Origin: JAAUTT01 sp038213375
GTDB taxonomy: Bacteria; Bacteroidota; Bacteroidia; Bacteroidales; JAAUTT01
Direction of reading: 5' to 3'
NCBI GenBank assembly: GCA_038213375.1
Contig: JBBQTB010000008.1
Coordinates: 84,408 to 148,407, forward strand
DNA length: 64,000 nucleotides
The translations under genes and the position numbers were made by a program. Below, piece after piece: positions 44,435-52,651 of this stretch. The notes under the pieces are model-generated. The model saw only the letters and a program-made list of their open reading frames with translations. It made no database searches and was not told the origin of the DNA. The first letter of the stretch is position 1, and every line of letters starts with the position of its first letter.

Positions 44435-46921
44435 TTAATTACTTAACCATACTCGCATCAAAGATAGCAAACGTTCTATATCAATTGGCTTAGTGATATA
44501 ATCGTTAGCGCCGGCATCGATGCAGTTTTGTTTATCGTCTTTCATGGCTTTTGCTGTGAGTGCAATTACAGGTAGGTCCTTTAACCTTCTCTGAGATCGT
44601 ATTTTTCTCATTGCTTCGTAACCGTCCATTTCGGGCATCATAATATCCATCAATACCAGGTCAATATCGGAATGCAGATCCAACATATCCAACGCATTTT
44701 TTCCATTATCTGCTTTTATTATTTCCATTCCGCGTTCATTTAATATTTTTGATAATGCAAATACGTTTCTCATATCATCATCTACCAATAATATTTTTTT
44801 CATGTGGAATAAAGCTTCTTTATCGTACAAATTAGATATAATCAATTGTTTTGATTTCGGTAAATTACTTATCGTTCTGTGCAGGAAAAGAGCGGTTTCA
44901 TCCAGTAATCGTTCTTCCGATTTTACACCTTTTATTATAATGCTTTCTGCATAATTCTGAAGTTCATTGTTTTCTTCTTTCGTAAGCTCCTTGCCAGTGT
45001 AAACAATAATAGGAGGTATGTTAATGTCTTTTATATTCTTTAGCTTATGGATAAGTTCAAAACCATTCATGTCCGGCAAGCCAAGATCCAGTATCATACA
45101 ATCAATATGATTTTCCCGGTATATTGTCAGTGCATCCTTGCCGTTACCTGCTTCAAAACATTTTACATCACCATTGCCGATGAGTATACGCATTGCTTTT
45201 CTGGAAGTTTCATTATCTTCGATGATGAGCAGGTTTTTTATTTTTCTGCTTACAAAATTTTCAATTCTGTTAAATGCATCCTCCAGTTCTTTTTTATTTA
45301 TAGGTTTCATCAGATACTCCACAGCTCCTTCTTTAATCGATTCCAGCGAACGTTCCTTTGCCGAAATAATATGTACCGGAATATGTCTTATGGTTGGATT
45401 TGCTTTTAATTCGGTCAATACCTGATGTCCCTTAATACCTGGCAGCCCCATATCAAGAATGATCGCTTGCGGTTTGTGTTTTGAAGCAAGAAATAAACAA
45501 TCTTCTCCGGTGGCAGCCGACAAACATTTGAATCCTTTTTTGTTGGCTTGTTTTAAAAGTATTGAAGCAAATTTCAGATCGTCTTCAACAATAAGAACAA
45601 CTTTATCATCCTTGGTAATAGTATTTCTGTCATCTTCAATGGTGGGATAATTAAGATATTTGGCAGCATTTACCGAAAGAGGTTTATAAACAGATGATTC
45701 TTTAGTATCGGTTCTGGTAGATTCCTGCTCATATTCTATTTCAATTGGAATAATCACTGAAAAAGTGGAACCTTCATTTATCGTACTGTTCACTTTAATT
45801 TCAGCTCCTAATAATTTTGCAAGTTGACGTGATATAGAGAGACCTAAACCCGTGCCCCCATACTTTCGTGAAGTTCCGCCATCAGCCTGTTGAAAAGCTT
45901 CAAATATTGACATTTGTTTTTCCTGAAGTATTCCAAGGCCTGTATCGGTAACGGAAATAACCAATGTGCTTTCTGTAAAGCGGTCAATAAGTATACTTAC
46001 ACTTCCTTTTTCGGTGAATTTTATGGCATTGGATAAAAGATTTTTCAATATCTGATTTAAACGTTGTAAATCGGTACGGATAGATTCGGGCAATTCTTTG
46101 TTTAATTTGCAAGTCAATATCAACCCTTTTTGTTCGGCGTGATGTTTAAAATTGCGAATGAGCTCATCTGCAAATTTTCTCAATGATATGCTTTCAATAT
46201 TTATTGACATTTTACCTGCTTCAATTTTGGAGAGGTCAAGAACTTCGTTAATTAATACAAGCAGATCGTTCCCACTTTTATAAATAATTTCTGCACTTTC
46301 TATCTGTATGCTATCCAGGTTTTTCTTTCTGTTCTCAGCTAAATCTTTTGATAGGATAAGCAAACTATTAAGCGGTGTTCTTAGCTCATGTGACATGTTT
46401 GAAAGAAATTCCGATTTATACCTGCTGCTTATTTCCAGTTGTTTTGTCTTCTTTTCAATGTCGTTTTTTGCGGTTTCTACTTCTTCATTTTTCATTTTCA
46501 ATGCCTGAGTTTGTTCTTCCAGTTCCTCATTGGACATTTGTAATTCCTCCTGCTGTTGTTTCAGATTTTGGGTCTGTTCTTCCAGTTCTTCATTCATATG
46601 CTTCAACTCTTCCTGCTGAGTTTGAAGTTCTTCGGCTTGAGAGGCAAGTTCGTTATTGGCAATGCCCAACTCCGTTGCTCGTTTTTCTTTCTCAGCGTTT
46701 TGAAAGGCCAGTTCTTTGTTGGCTATTCTTAGTTCTGCTGCGCGGTTTTCTTTCTCATCATTTTGATAAGCTAATTCTTTATTCGCAATACCCAACTCCG
46801 ATGCTCGTCTTTCTTTTTCATCGTTTTGAAAGGCAAGCTCTTTGTTGGCTACTTTTAATTCTGCTGCCCGGTTTTCTTTCTCATCATTTTGATATGCTAG
46901 TTCTTTATTGGCAATACCCAA
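44435..46921 (-). CDS. C-terminal part of the split CHASE3-GAF hybrid kinase: repeats-HisKA-HATPase-REC-REC-REC
   Basis: An 828-residue open frame continuing the upstream gene in the same frame after a single TAG codon at 46943-46945. It contains five to six 21-residue repeats, a Gln/Glu-rich coiled coil (EELQTQQEELKHMNEELEEQ), HisKA (FLSNMSHELRTPLNS), HATPase (NLLSNAIKFT, DTGLGI, GGTGLGLSI) and three receivers with intact phospho-acceptor Asp (ILDMGLPG, ILDLGLPDMNG, LMDIMMPEMDG). The only early start is TTG 46921 inside a repeat, with no independent promoter or leader. So this is best read as the orphaned second half of one gene, expressed only by readthrough or reinitiation. Confidence 0.85.
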   Translation of the reverse strand: MGIANKELAYQNDEKENRAAELKVANKELAFQNDEKERRASELGIANKELAYQNDEKENRAAELRIANKELAFQNAEKEKRATELGIANNELASQAEELQTQQEELKHMNEELEEQTQNLKQQQEELQMSNEELEEQTQALKMKNEEVETAKNDIEKKTKQLEISSRYKSEFLSNMSHELRTPLNSLLILSKDLAENRKKNLDSIQIESAEIIYKSGNDLLVLINEVLDLSKIEAGKMSINIESISLRKFADELIRNFKHHAEQKGLILTCKLNKELPESIRTDLQRLNQILKNLLSNAIKFTEKGSVSILIDRFTESTLVISVTDTGLGILQEKQMSIFEAFQQADGGTSRKYGGTGLGLSISRQLAKLLGAEIKVNSTINEGSTFSVIIPIEIEYEQESTRTDTKESSVYKPLSVNAAKYLNYPTIEDDRNTITKDDKVVLIVEDDLKFASILLKQANKKGFKCLSAATGEDCLFLASKHKPQAIILDMGLPGIKGHQVLTELKANPTIRHIPVHIISAKERSLESIKEGAVEYLMKPINKKELEDAFNRIENFVSRKIKNLLIIEDNETSRKAMRILIGNGDVKCFEAGNGKDALTIYRENHIDCMILDLGLPDMNGFELIHKLKNIKDINIPPIIVYTGKELTKEENNELQNYAESIIIKGVKSEERLLDETALFLHRTISNLPKSKQLIISNLYDKEALFHMKKILLVDDDMRNVFALSKILNERGMEIIKADNGKNALDMLDLHSDIDLVLMDIMMPEMDGYEAMRKIRSQRRLKDLPVIALTAKAMKDDKQNCIDAGANDYITKPIDIERLLSLMRVWLSN

Positions 46922-46942
46922 CTCCGATGCTCGTTTTTCTTT

Positions 46943-48253
46943 CTAATCGTTTTGAAAGGCTAGCTCTTTGATCGCTATTCTCAACTCTGCCGCCCGTTTT
47001 TCCTTCTCGTCGTTTTGGTATGCTAGTTCATTGTTCGCAATGGCTAACTCTGCAGCTCGTTTTTCTTTCTCTTCACTCTGAATTTGTGTTTCTTCAAGCA
47101 ATTCCAATATCTGTTTTCTGTCAATAGCTGAGTTTACGCTAATGGCAATAATGTCCATAGAAACATTGATAAATTCCGTTTGTGTTTTGCTGAAGTTAGT
47201 TAGACTGCCAATTTCTATTACACCCAATGTTTTACCTTCAAACAAAAAAGGAGTAATAAGCAAATGTTTTGGTTTGGCATTCAGAACAGATGAGGTTATT
47301 CGTATGTGTTCTTCGGTTATATCTGTTAAAGAAATTGGTTTCTGTTCTCGCGCCGCTTGTCCTATTAACCCTTCATTTATTGTAAATTTTTCTTTCACTT
47401 CTTTAGGAGACGCAAAGGCATATTGACCGCGAAGCACCAGTGTATTGTCTTTATCATTAAAGATGTAAACAGCACCTATATTTGCTTTTAGGTATGTGCA
47501 TAAAAAACTAATTGAATTGGTTGCCAGCTCTTCTATTCGCTGTACTCCTATTAATTTTTCGCTAAGCTTCGAGTTACCGGTAAGTAGCCAGTTTTTACTT
47601 ACGGTTTCCGCTTCGGCTCTTTCCAGTGCTCTTAAATTTGTAGTAACTATATTGTATACAATAATAAGAATAACAACAATGATCAATAATAGGATGGCAA
47701 AAACAACATTAAAAGTTCCGGCATCGCTATCACTGGTTTTTTTTCGTTCGGCAATTAATGGATGTTCTATTCCCTGTGCCCTATCAATTATTTCTCTTAT
47801 CCTATCTTCTATTCGTTTTCCTTCACCCGAAGCTACAAATTCTTTGGCTATTGCAAAATCCTTTTTTCGAAGTTCTATGCATCTGTTAAAAAAACTATTT
47901 TGCTTTTTAAATTCCTTCTGAAGTTCCTCAATATTCTTTTGCTGATTAAGATTATCTTTTGTTAATTCCTTTACTTTATTAAGATGTTCAAATCCTTTTG
48001 CATTGGCATTTAAATAGGGTTCCAGAAAATTATCATCGCCTGTTATAACAAACCCCCGTATGCCTGTTTCACCATCAATGGAAGCAACTAATATTTGCTC
48101 AAATTCATACAATACCTGGTTGGTATGATTTATCAACGCATTTGAAGCTACAAATTTCTCGCTATTTTTAAAAGTAAAAATTGCAACTCCGAAAAGGATC
48201 AAAACACAAGCAATAAATCCTAATAATATTTTTCTACTAAATGTAATTTCCAT
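46943..48253 (-). CDS. N-terminal part of the split hybrid kinase: TM-CHASE3-TM-GAF-coiled coil
   Basis: A protein of 436 residues. TM1 at about 9-28 (ILLGFIACVLILFGVAIFTF), a periplasmic CHASE3 domain at about 30-178 with DGETGIRGFVITGDDNFLEP, TM2 at about 182-203 (NVVFAILLLIIVVILIIVYN), and a GAF domain at about 235-380 (GAVYIFNDKDNTLVLRGQYA, INEGLIGQAAREQKPISL). It ends inside the second 21-residue repeat at TAG 46943-46945, where every neighbouring unit has GAG (Glu). Frame is preserved with the downstream kinase half, so the ancestral protein was about 1272 residues. The start lies four bases after the CheB stop codon. As it stands this product senses but cannot autophosphorylate. Confidence 0.88.
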   Translation of the reverse strand: MEITFSRKILLGFIACVLILFGVAIFTFKNSEKFVASNALINHTNQVLYEFEQILVASIDGETGIRGFVITGDDNFLEPYLNANAKGFEHLNKVKELTKDNLNQQKNIEELQKEFKKQNSFFNRCIELRKKDFAIAKEFVASGEGKRIEDRIREIIDRAQGIEHPLIAERKKTSDSDAGTFNVVFAILLLIIVVILIIVYNIVTTNLRALERAEAETVSKNWLLTGNSKLSEKLIGVQRIEELATNSISFLCTYLKANIGAVYIFNDKDNTLVLRGQYAFASPKEVKEKFTINEGLIGQAAREQKPISLTDITEEHIRITSSVLNAKPKHLLITPFLFEGKTLGVIEIGSLTNFSKTQTEFINVSMDIIAISVNSAIDRKQILELLEETQIQSEEKEKRAAELAIANNELAYQNDEKEKRAAELRIAIKELAFQND

Positions 48254-48257
48254 TTTA

Positions 48258-48836
48258 TTATTTGTAAAGTTGGAGTTGTGTTAATTTTATTAATAAATCG
48301 ATTATTCCTTCAAGGGATAAAATATAATCCACCTGCATAGCTGCAATTGCTGAAGCTGGCATGCAGCTGGATTCTGCGGTGGACGGATCCTGAACAATTG
48401 TTAAACCACCGTATTCTTTTATTAGTTTCAAGCCCTTTGTCCCATCACTATTTGAGCCCGTTAGTATCACTCCAATCAATTTGTTTTTATAGGCTTCGGC
48501 AGCCGATTCAAAAAGAACATCAATGGATGGTCTTGCAAAATTTACACGTTCATCTATGGATAGAGAAAATGTTTTATTTTTTTCGAGAAGCAAATGATAA
48601 TTAGGTGGAGCAATGTAAATTTTTCCATGTTCAATTTTTTCCTTTTCATCGGCTTCTTTTATTTCGAGATTGCTTTTATCATTTAAAAGTCTTATCCAAA
48701 GGTTTTCAGAATTCGCACTTAAATGTTGCACAATAATAATTGGAATGTTAAATTCCTTTGGTAAAAGAGAAAACATGGTTTTCATCGCATTCATTCCGCC
48801 GGAAGAAACCCCTATTACAATTGCTTCATAATCCAT
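48258..48836 (-). CDS. CheB-type protein-glutamate methylesterase without receiver domain
   Basis: A protein of 192 residues covering only the catalytic domain of CheB. The triad is visible: Ser in IGVSSGGMNAM, His in IIIVQHLSAN and Asp in VILTGSNSDGTKGL. It would demethylate or deamidate glutamyl side chains of a target protein. The usual N-terminal REC is missing, so activity is not directly phospho-controlled. It is flanked by CheR and by the CHASE3-GAF kinase, with no chemoreceptor, CheW or CheA in the window; the target is likely one of the adjacent kinases rather than flagellar chemotaxis. Confidence 0.92.
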   Translation of the reverse strand: MDYEAIVIGVSSGGMNAMKTMFSLLPKEFNIPIIIVQHLSANSENLWIRLLNDKSNLEIKEADEKEKIEHGKIYIAPPNYHLLLEKNKTFSLSIDERVNFARPSIDVLFESAAEAYKNKLIGVILTGSNSDGTKGLKLIKEYGGLTIVQDPSTAESSCMPASAIAAMQVDYILSLEGIIDLLIKLTQLQLYK

Positions 48837-48976
48837 TGTCTTTATTATTATTCTGGTAAGGGTATTAGTTTTAATAACTCATCTTAGTGAAGGCGATGTA
48901 CCATTATTGATTCATTTATAATGCGAATTAAGAGGGAGGTAAACCTTAATTGCCATCCGTTTTAGACGTTACATTT

Positions 48977-49801
48977 TTAATATTTTTTTTTAAATATTCG
49001 TTGTTGTTTATCCAACTCAGTGTATTCATCATGAAAATTAGAAAACCGTAAACCCTCTTTTGAACCCAAACATAAAATTCCACCATCAATCAAGCTGTCA
49101 TAAAAAAGTTTTTGTACTTCATTTTGTAAATTTCTATCAAAATAAATAAGCACATTTCTGCATAATATCAAATGTACCTCGGCAAATACACTATCAGTTA
49201 CCAAATTATGATTTGCCCAAACAATATTTTTTTTTAGTGATTGATTCATGATAACGTTATCATCATCGGAAATATAATAATTCGAAAAAGATTCCTTACC
49301 TCCCGACAATTGATAATTGGAAGTGTATTCTTTCATCATTTTGTTGGAAAAAATTCCTTGTTTCGCGTAGTTCAGCGCTTGTTGATTAAAATCTGTGGCA
49401 TATATCGTAGTTCTGTCATACAAGCCCTCCTCCTGTAAAATAATCGACATTGAATACGCTTCTTCGCCTGTGGAACAGCCAGCGTGCCATATTTTTATAA
49501 AAGAATAAGTTTTTAAAACGGGTATAACTTTTGCCCTCACTGATCTGTAAAAGCCCGGGTCACGAAACATTTCGGTAACCGTTATTGAAAGATCTTGTAA
49601 TAGACTGAAAGTGAATGTTTCATCATACAGAACCTTCGATTGCATTTGAGAAATATTCTCTAGTCCCGACATCCTCATTTTGTTCATAATCCTTCGTCTG
49701 ATGTGGGATTCGGAATACTGCCTGAAATCGTAACCGTATTTCTGATAAATAACTTCTAATAAGGATGAAATTTCCAGTTCCGTTGTATCTTTATATTTCA
49801 A
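48977..49801 (-). CDS. CheR-type SAM-dependent protein-glutamate methyltransferase
   Basis: A 274-residue CheR: N-terminal helical domain (YGYDFRQYSESHIRRRIMNK), the SAM-binding loop IWHAGCSTGEEAYSMSI, IYATDFNQQALNYAKQGIFS, and LILCRNVLIYFDRNLQNEV. These match CheR motifs throughout, with TVTEMFRDPGFY for the conserved TxFFR region. It transfers methyl groups to glutamate side chains. It is the first gene of the block CheR - CheB - split kinase - repeat kinase - HPt kinase, all leftward. Upstream 49802-50027 has no clear promoter consensus. Confidence 0.93.
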   Translation of the reverse strand: MKYKDTTELEISSLLEVIYQKYGYDFRQYSESHIRRRIMNKMRMSGLENISQMQSKVLYDETFTFSLLQDLSITVTEMFRDPGFYRSVRAKVIPVLKTYSFIKIWHAGCSTGEEAYSMSIILQEEGLYDRTTIYATDFNQQALNYAKQGIFSNKMMKEYTSNYQLSGGKESFSNYYISDDDNVIMNQSLKKNIVWANHNLVTDSVFAEVHLILCRNVLIYFDRNLQNEVQKLFYDSLIDGGILCLGSKEGLRFSNFHDEYTELDKQQRIFKKKY

Positions 49802-50027
49802 TTTTATAAAGTAATTTTTCTCATTGTGTTCCGTCGTTTATAATCTGTTATTAAGTTCAGGTTTAAGTGAATAAATGGTATAAAGTTTCAATTAAATTTA
49901 CCTGTTTTTAATGATTAATTTTTGGCGGCAAGTAAAGTTAAATTGTATTTAAAGAGTTACACAATTCTTAATAAAGATTACAATATTCACACATTATTAT
50001 GTGCGTGTTAATTTTATTTCTTTCTTA

Positions 50028-50255
50028 GTTCTACTTTACGAAGTTGTTTATGATTTATTTTCAATTTATAAGCCCTGTAAGGGCAAAATATATCAGCCCA
50101 GCCTAACGGGCTGGGTAAAATAACCGATAATAAATTTAGGCCTGAAAGGTCGAAATATTATTAACTTTAAGTGCTTGATCCAATTAACCCGACGCTTCGC
50201 AGCTGGCTGGTCTATATCGCACTTTCAGTGCTTATTTAAGTTCGTAAAGTAGAAC
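50028..50255. repeat. 228-bp non-coding element with 15-bp inverted termini and internal hairpins
   Basis: GTTCTACTTTACGAA (50028-50042) and TTCGTAAAGTAGAAC (50241-50255) are perfect inverted repeats. Inside are stacked small palindromes (AGCCCTGTAAGGGC, CAGCCCAGCCTAACGGGCTG, GGCCTGAAAGGTC, GACGCTTCGC). There is no coding potential. The GCCCTGTAAGGGC-type motifs recall intergenic repeats I associate with Bacteroidota genomes. The rest of the 49802-50285 gap shows nothing else. Confidence 0.6.
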
Positions 50256-50285
50256 CTAATTTAAACTAATAATTGTTTTTACATC

Positions 50286-50714
50286 ATGGAATTATCAATA
50301 AATACATACGAGTTTGGCGAACGACCGGAAGTAAAAATGCCAAATCCGGAAATTCTCATTTTTTTAAAGGAAGAAGGAATGCGCAAACTGGTTAGTGATC
50401 ATTATGATTTAATGCGGGAAAGTACGATTCGAAATCTATTCCCCGCCAATAATGAAGCTTTTGAAGCTATAAAACAACATTCGGCGGATTTTTTTATTCA
50501 AATCTGCGGAGGGCCGGCTTATTTTAATCAAAACCGCGGTAAACCTATGCTAATAAATAGACACGCCCCTTTTAAAATAACCTATGAAGCAAGATTGACA
50601 TGGCTCGACTGTTACCGGACTGCACTTCTGCGCCTTGAGATTCCGGAAGAATACATACTTTCCTTCTGGAATTACATCAATGTCTTTTCTATTTGGATGG
50701 TAAATACAGATTAA
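50286..50714 (+). CDS. Truncated globin (group II-like)
   Basis: A protein of 142 residues with the 2/2 globin pattern: SDHYDLMRESTIRNLFP in helices B-E, FFIQICGGPAYFNQNRGKPM, the proximal histidine segment LINRHAPFKITYEARLTW with Trp at the G8-like position, and a C-terminal helix FWNYINVFSIWM. It binds heme and likely O2 or NO; in Bacteroidota such globins are commonly thought to handle NO or O2 under microaerobic conditions. It stands alone between the 228-bp repeat and the BlaI/M56 pair. Its relation to the nrfHA block 28 kb away is functional at most. Confidence 0.85.
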   Translation: MELSINTYEFGERPEVKMPNPEILIFLKEEGMRKLVSDHYDLMRESTIRNLFPANNEAFEAIKQHSADFFIQICGGPAYFNQNRGKPMLINRHAPFKITYEARLTWLDCYRTALLRLEIPEEYILSFWNYINVFSIWMVNTD

Positions 50715-50773
50715 GAAAACCCTTTAAATTATTTTATTTTGCACCATCGTACCTCAGATTAATAAAATAAACT

Positions 50774-50875
50774 ATGATTCAAAAAACATATCAAAATCTA
50801 TTTAAGTTTTATTTATCCTTACTATTGTTTTTCGGTGTAAATCTGGAAGTTAAATATTACCTTAAGGTTAAGTGA
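50774..50875 (+). CDS. Possible 33-residue hydrophobic peptide
   Basis: An ATG at 50774 opens 33 codons encoding IQKTYQNLFKFYLSLLLFFG and a short tail, a possible single membrane helix. It may be a leader fragment, a microprotein or chance. No homologue is recognised. Confidence 0.2.
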   Translation: MIQKTYQNLFKFYLSLLLFFGVNLEVKYYLKVK

Positions 50876-50894
50876 AAAATAATTAGTAAAATAT

Positions 50895-50925
50895 TTTGTT
50901 ACTTTAAAATTATACTCTACATTTG
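50895..50925 (+). promoter_or_regulatory. Perfect promoter of the BlaI/M56 operon
   Basis: TTTG (50895-50898), a 19-base spacer, TACATTTG (50918-50925): an exact TTTG-N19-TAnnTTTG match, with the BlaI ATG 26 bases further on. Confidence 0.75.
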
Positions 50926-50943
50926 TAGAGTATAATTTTAAAG
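50902..50943. promoter_or_regulatory. 42-bp perfect palindrome, BlaI operator
   Basis: CTTTAAAATTATACTCTACA (50902-50921) and its exact complement (50924-50943) around TT. The core CTCTACA-TT-TGTAGAG resembles BlaI/MecI operators (TACA-n-TGTA). The -7 box lies at the centre, so repressor binding would block polymerase directly. Confidence 0.8.
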
Positions 50944-50951
50944 TATAGAGC

Positions 50952-51320
50952 ATGAAATTGACAAACGCCGAGGAACAAGTAATGAAGTACCTTTGGAAAC
51001 TTGAGAAGGGTTACATGAAGAACATACTCGATGAATATACCCGGCCCAAACCAGCTACAACCACCATAGCAACGCTTTTAAAGCGAATGATTGATAAACG
51101 ATTTGTTGGATATAATCAGCATGGGAGCAATCGGGAGTATTTTCCTTTAGTTAAGAAAACAGAATATTTCTCGAAGCAGGTTAATTCAATGATTAAAGAA
51201 TTCTTTAATAACTCTGCGTCTCAATTTGCATCTTTTTTTACAACTGAAACTCATTTAAGTGAGAAGGATCTTAAGGATTTACAACAACTAATTGATAAGC
51301 AAATACAAAACAAAAAATAG
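50952..51320 (+). CDS. BlaI/MecI-family transcriptional repressor
   Basis: A 122-residue winged-helix repressor. It begins KLTNAEEQVMKYLWKLEKGY, as usual for BlaI/MecI/CopY, with the recognition region in TTTIATLLKRMIDKRFVGY and the wing in HGSNREYFPLV. The C-terminal helices carry the dimer interface that is cleaved or released by the cognate M56 protein. The M56 gene starts five bases after its stop. A perfect 42-bp palindrome covers the promoter, consistent with autorepression. No beta-lactamase or efflux target lies nearby, so the regulated response is unknown. Confidence 0.92.
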   Translation: MKLTNAEEQVMKYLWKLEKGYMKNILDEYTRPKPATTTIATLLKRMIDKRFVGYNQHGSNREYFPLVKKTEYFSKQVNSMIKEFFNNSASQFASFFTTETHLSEKDLKDLQQLIDKQIQNKK

Positions 51321-51325
51321 GCAAA

Positions 51326-52477
51326 ATGATTGAATTTGTAGCCAAATCATCCATATGTTTGATTGTATTGTTTGGTTTTTATCATATATTACTTCGAAAC
51401 ATAAAATCGTTTAATTTCAATAGGTACTATTTGCTCTTCTCGTTGCTATTTAGCATGATAATTCCGTTCATAAACATTCGAATAGGATTATGTTTGTCTG
51501 TTAATACTAGTATTCATGGGTTTACAGCTGAATCAACACGTTTTATTCATGAAGAAATGGCTACTATTAAGTCTTCTCACTTTTTGACAATTCATAATAC
51601 ACTGATAATTTTTTATACTATAATTTCATCCATTTTATTATTCCGATTTGTTGGCAATATTTATAAAATCCTAAGACTTATAAGAACAAGTACGAAAGTG
51701 GATAATAAAACTGTTCAATTGGTTCTAATTGATAATCAGACACTACCTTATTCTTTTTTTAGAAACATATTCATAAATCGCATGGATTATGAAAATGGCA
51801 GAATAGAGAAAGAATTAATTATTCATGAAAAAACTCATTGTATTCAATATCATTCAGTCGATATACTTATAGTTGAGTTGGTTAAGATCATTCTCTGGTT
51901 TAACCCTTTCATTTGGTTTTTCAGAAATGCAATTCAATTAAATCATGAGTATTTAGCAGATGATAATGTGCTGGCATCTCATGATTTAATTGATTATCAA
52001 CAAGTATTAATAAATTATGTATTCCGGAATAATTCTACATACCTGGCCAGTAATTTTGATTATTCATTAACTAAAAAACGATTAATTATGATGAAAAATA
52101 ATAAAAGTACTAAAGCAGGATTTTTAAGAAAGATTGCTGTCATTCCTTTGTTTTTGATCTTAGTGATTCCTCTGGCTTTTTCTCAAGCGAAGCAAGTTGT
52201 CGAACCAAAAGCAAGTGTTAAGAGTCAAAAGACAACATTAGAACGTAAAGAAGAAAAGACAAAGCCACCAATGAGCTTTTCTAATGAACAAGAGGCAGGA
52301 GAAAAAGATATTAAAGCTGCTAAAGAAGAAAAAAGAATTTTGGCTGAACACCGAAAAAAACTTGCCGATGAACAAAAAGCTAGTGCGGAAGAGCAACAGA
52401 TACTTGTCGAGAAGCAGAAAAAACTTGCTGATGAACAAAAAGCAATAACTGAAGAAGAAAAATTAAAGAATAATTAA
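51326..52477 (+). CDS. M56-family membrane metallopeptidase (BlaR1-like)
   Basis: A protein of 383 residues with four predicted membrane helices (about 9-25, 35-52, 92-108, 268-288). The gluzincin-type site between helices three and four has HEKTH (167-171, HExxH) with NHEYLAD (206-212) supplying the downstream glutamate. Unlike BlaR1 there is no penicillin-binding sensor; the C-terminal ~95 residues outside the last helix are a Lys/Glu/Gln-rich helix with repeated KKLADEQKA units. It probably senses an envelope signal through this region and inactivates the BlaI repressor. It is followed by two hairpins. Confidence 0.9.
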   Translation: MIEFVAKSSICLIVLFGFYHILLRNIKSFNFNRYYLLFSLLFSMIIPFINIRIGLCLSVNTSIHGFTAESTRFIHEEMATIKSSHFLTIHNTLIIFYTIISSILLFRFVGNIYKILRLIRTSTKVDNKTVQLVLIDNQTLPYSFFRNIFINRMDYENGRIEKELIIHEKTHCIQYHSVDILIVELVKIILWFNPFIWFFRNAIQLNHEYLADDNVLASHDLIDYQQVLINYVFRNNSTYLASNFDYSLTKKRLIMMKNNKSTKAGFLRKIAVIPLFLILVIPLAFSQAKQVVEPKASVKSQKTTLERKEEKTKPPMSFSNEQEAGEKDIKAAKEEKRILAEHRKKLADEQKASAEEQQILVEKQKKLADEQKAITEEEKLKNN

Positions 52478-52522
52478 CTTGGTTAACAGGTGTATGCAAG
52501 TAGAACTTTACCTCACTTAATG

Positions 52523-52550
52523 TAATGGTGTGGAGTCTCTCACACTATTA
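52523..52550 (+). terminator. Hairpin 1 after the M56 gene
   Basis: TAATGGTGTG faces CACACTATTA around GAGTCTCT, with one unpaired base on each side; a possible weak terminator. Confidence 0.4.
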
Positions 52551-52570
52551 GACTGCTTGCTGAAAGCAAG

Positions 52571-52612
52571 CGGAGGAGCTAAAAATATCATTGGTAATAT
52601 ATAGCTCCTCCG
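52571..52612 (+). terminator. Hairpin 2 after the M56 gene
   Basis: CGGAGGAGCTA (52571-52581) pairs perfectly with TAGCTCCTCCG (52602-52612) over a 20-base loop, between converging genes. Confidence 0.5.
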
Positions 52613-52651
52613 TTATTCTAATAATTCCTTTGTCTTACCGGGTTGAGATAT

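Noticed and set aside
46375..46971. 198-residue plus-strand open frame opposite the kinase repeats
   Set aside because: It is the antisense shadow of the repeat-coding region, with a low-complexity repetitive product.
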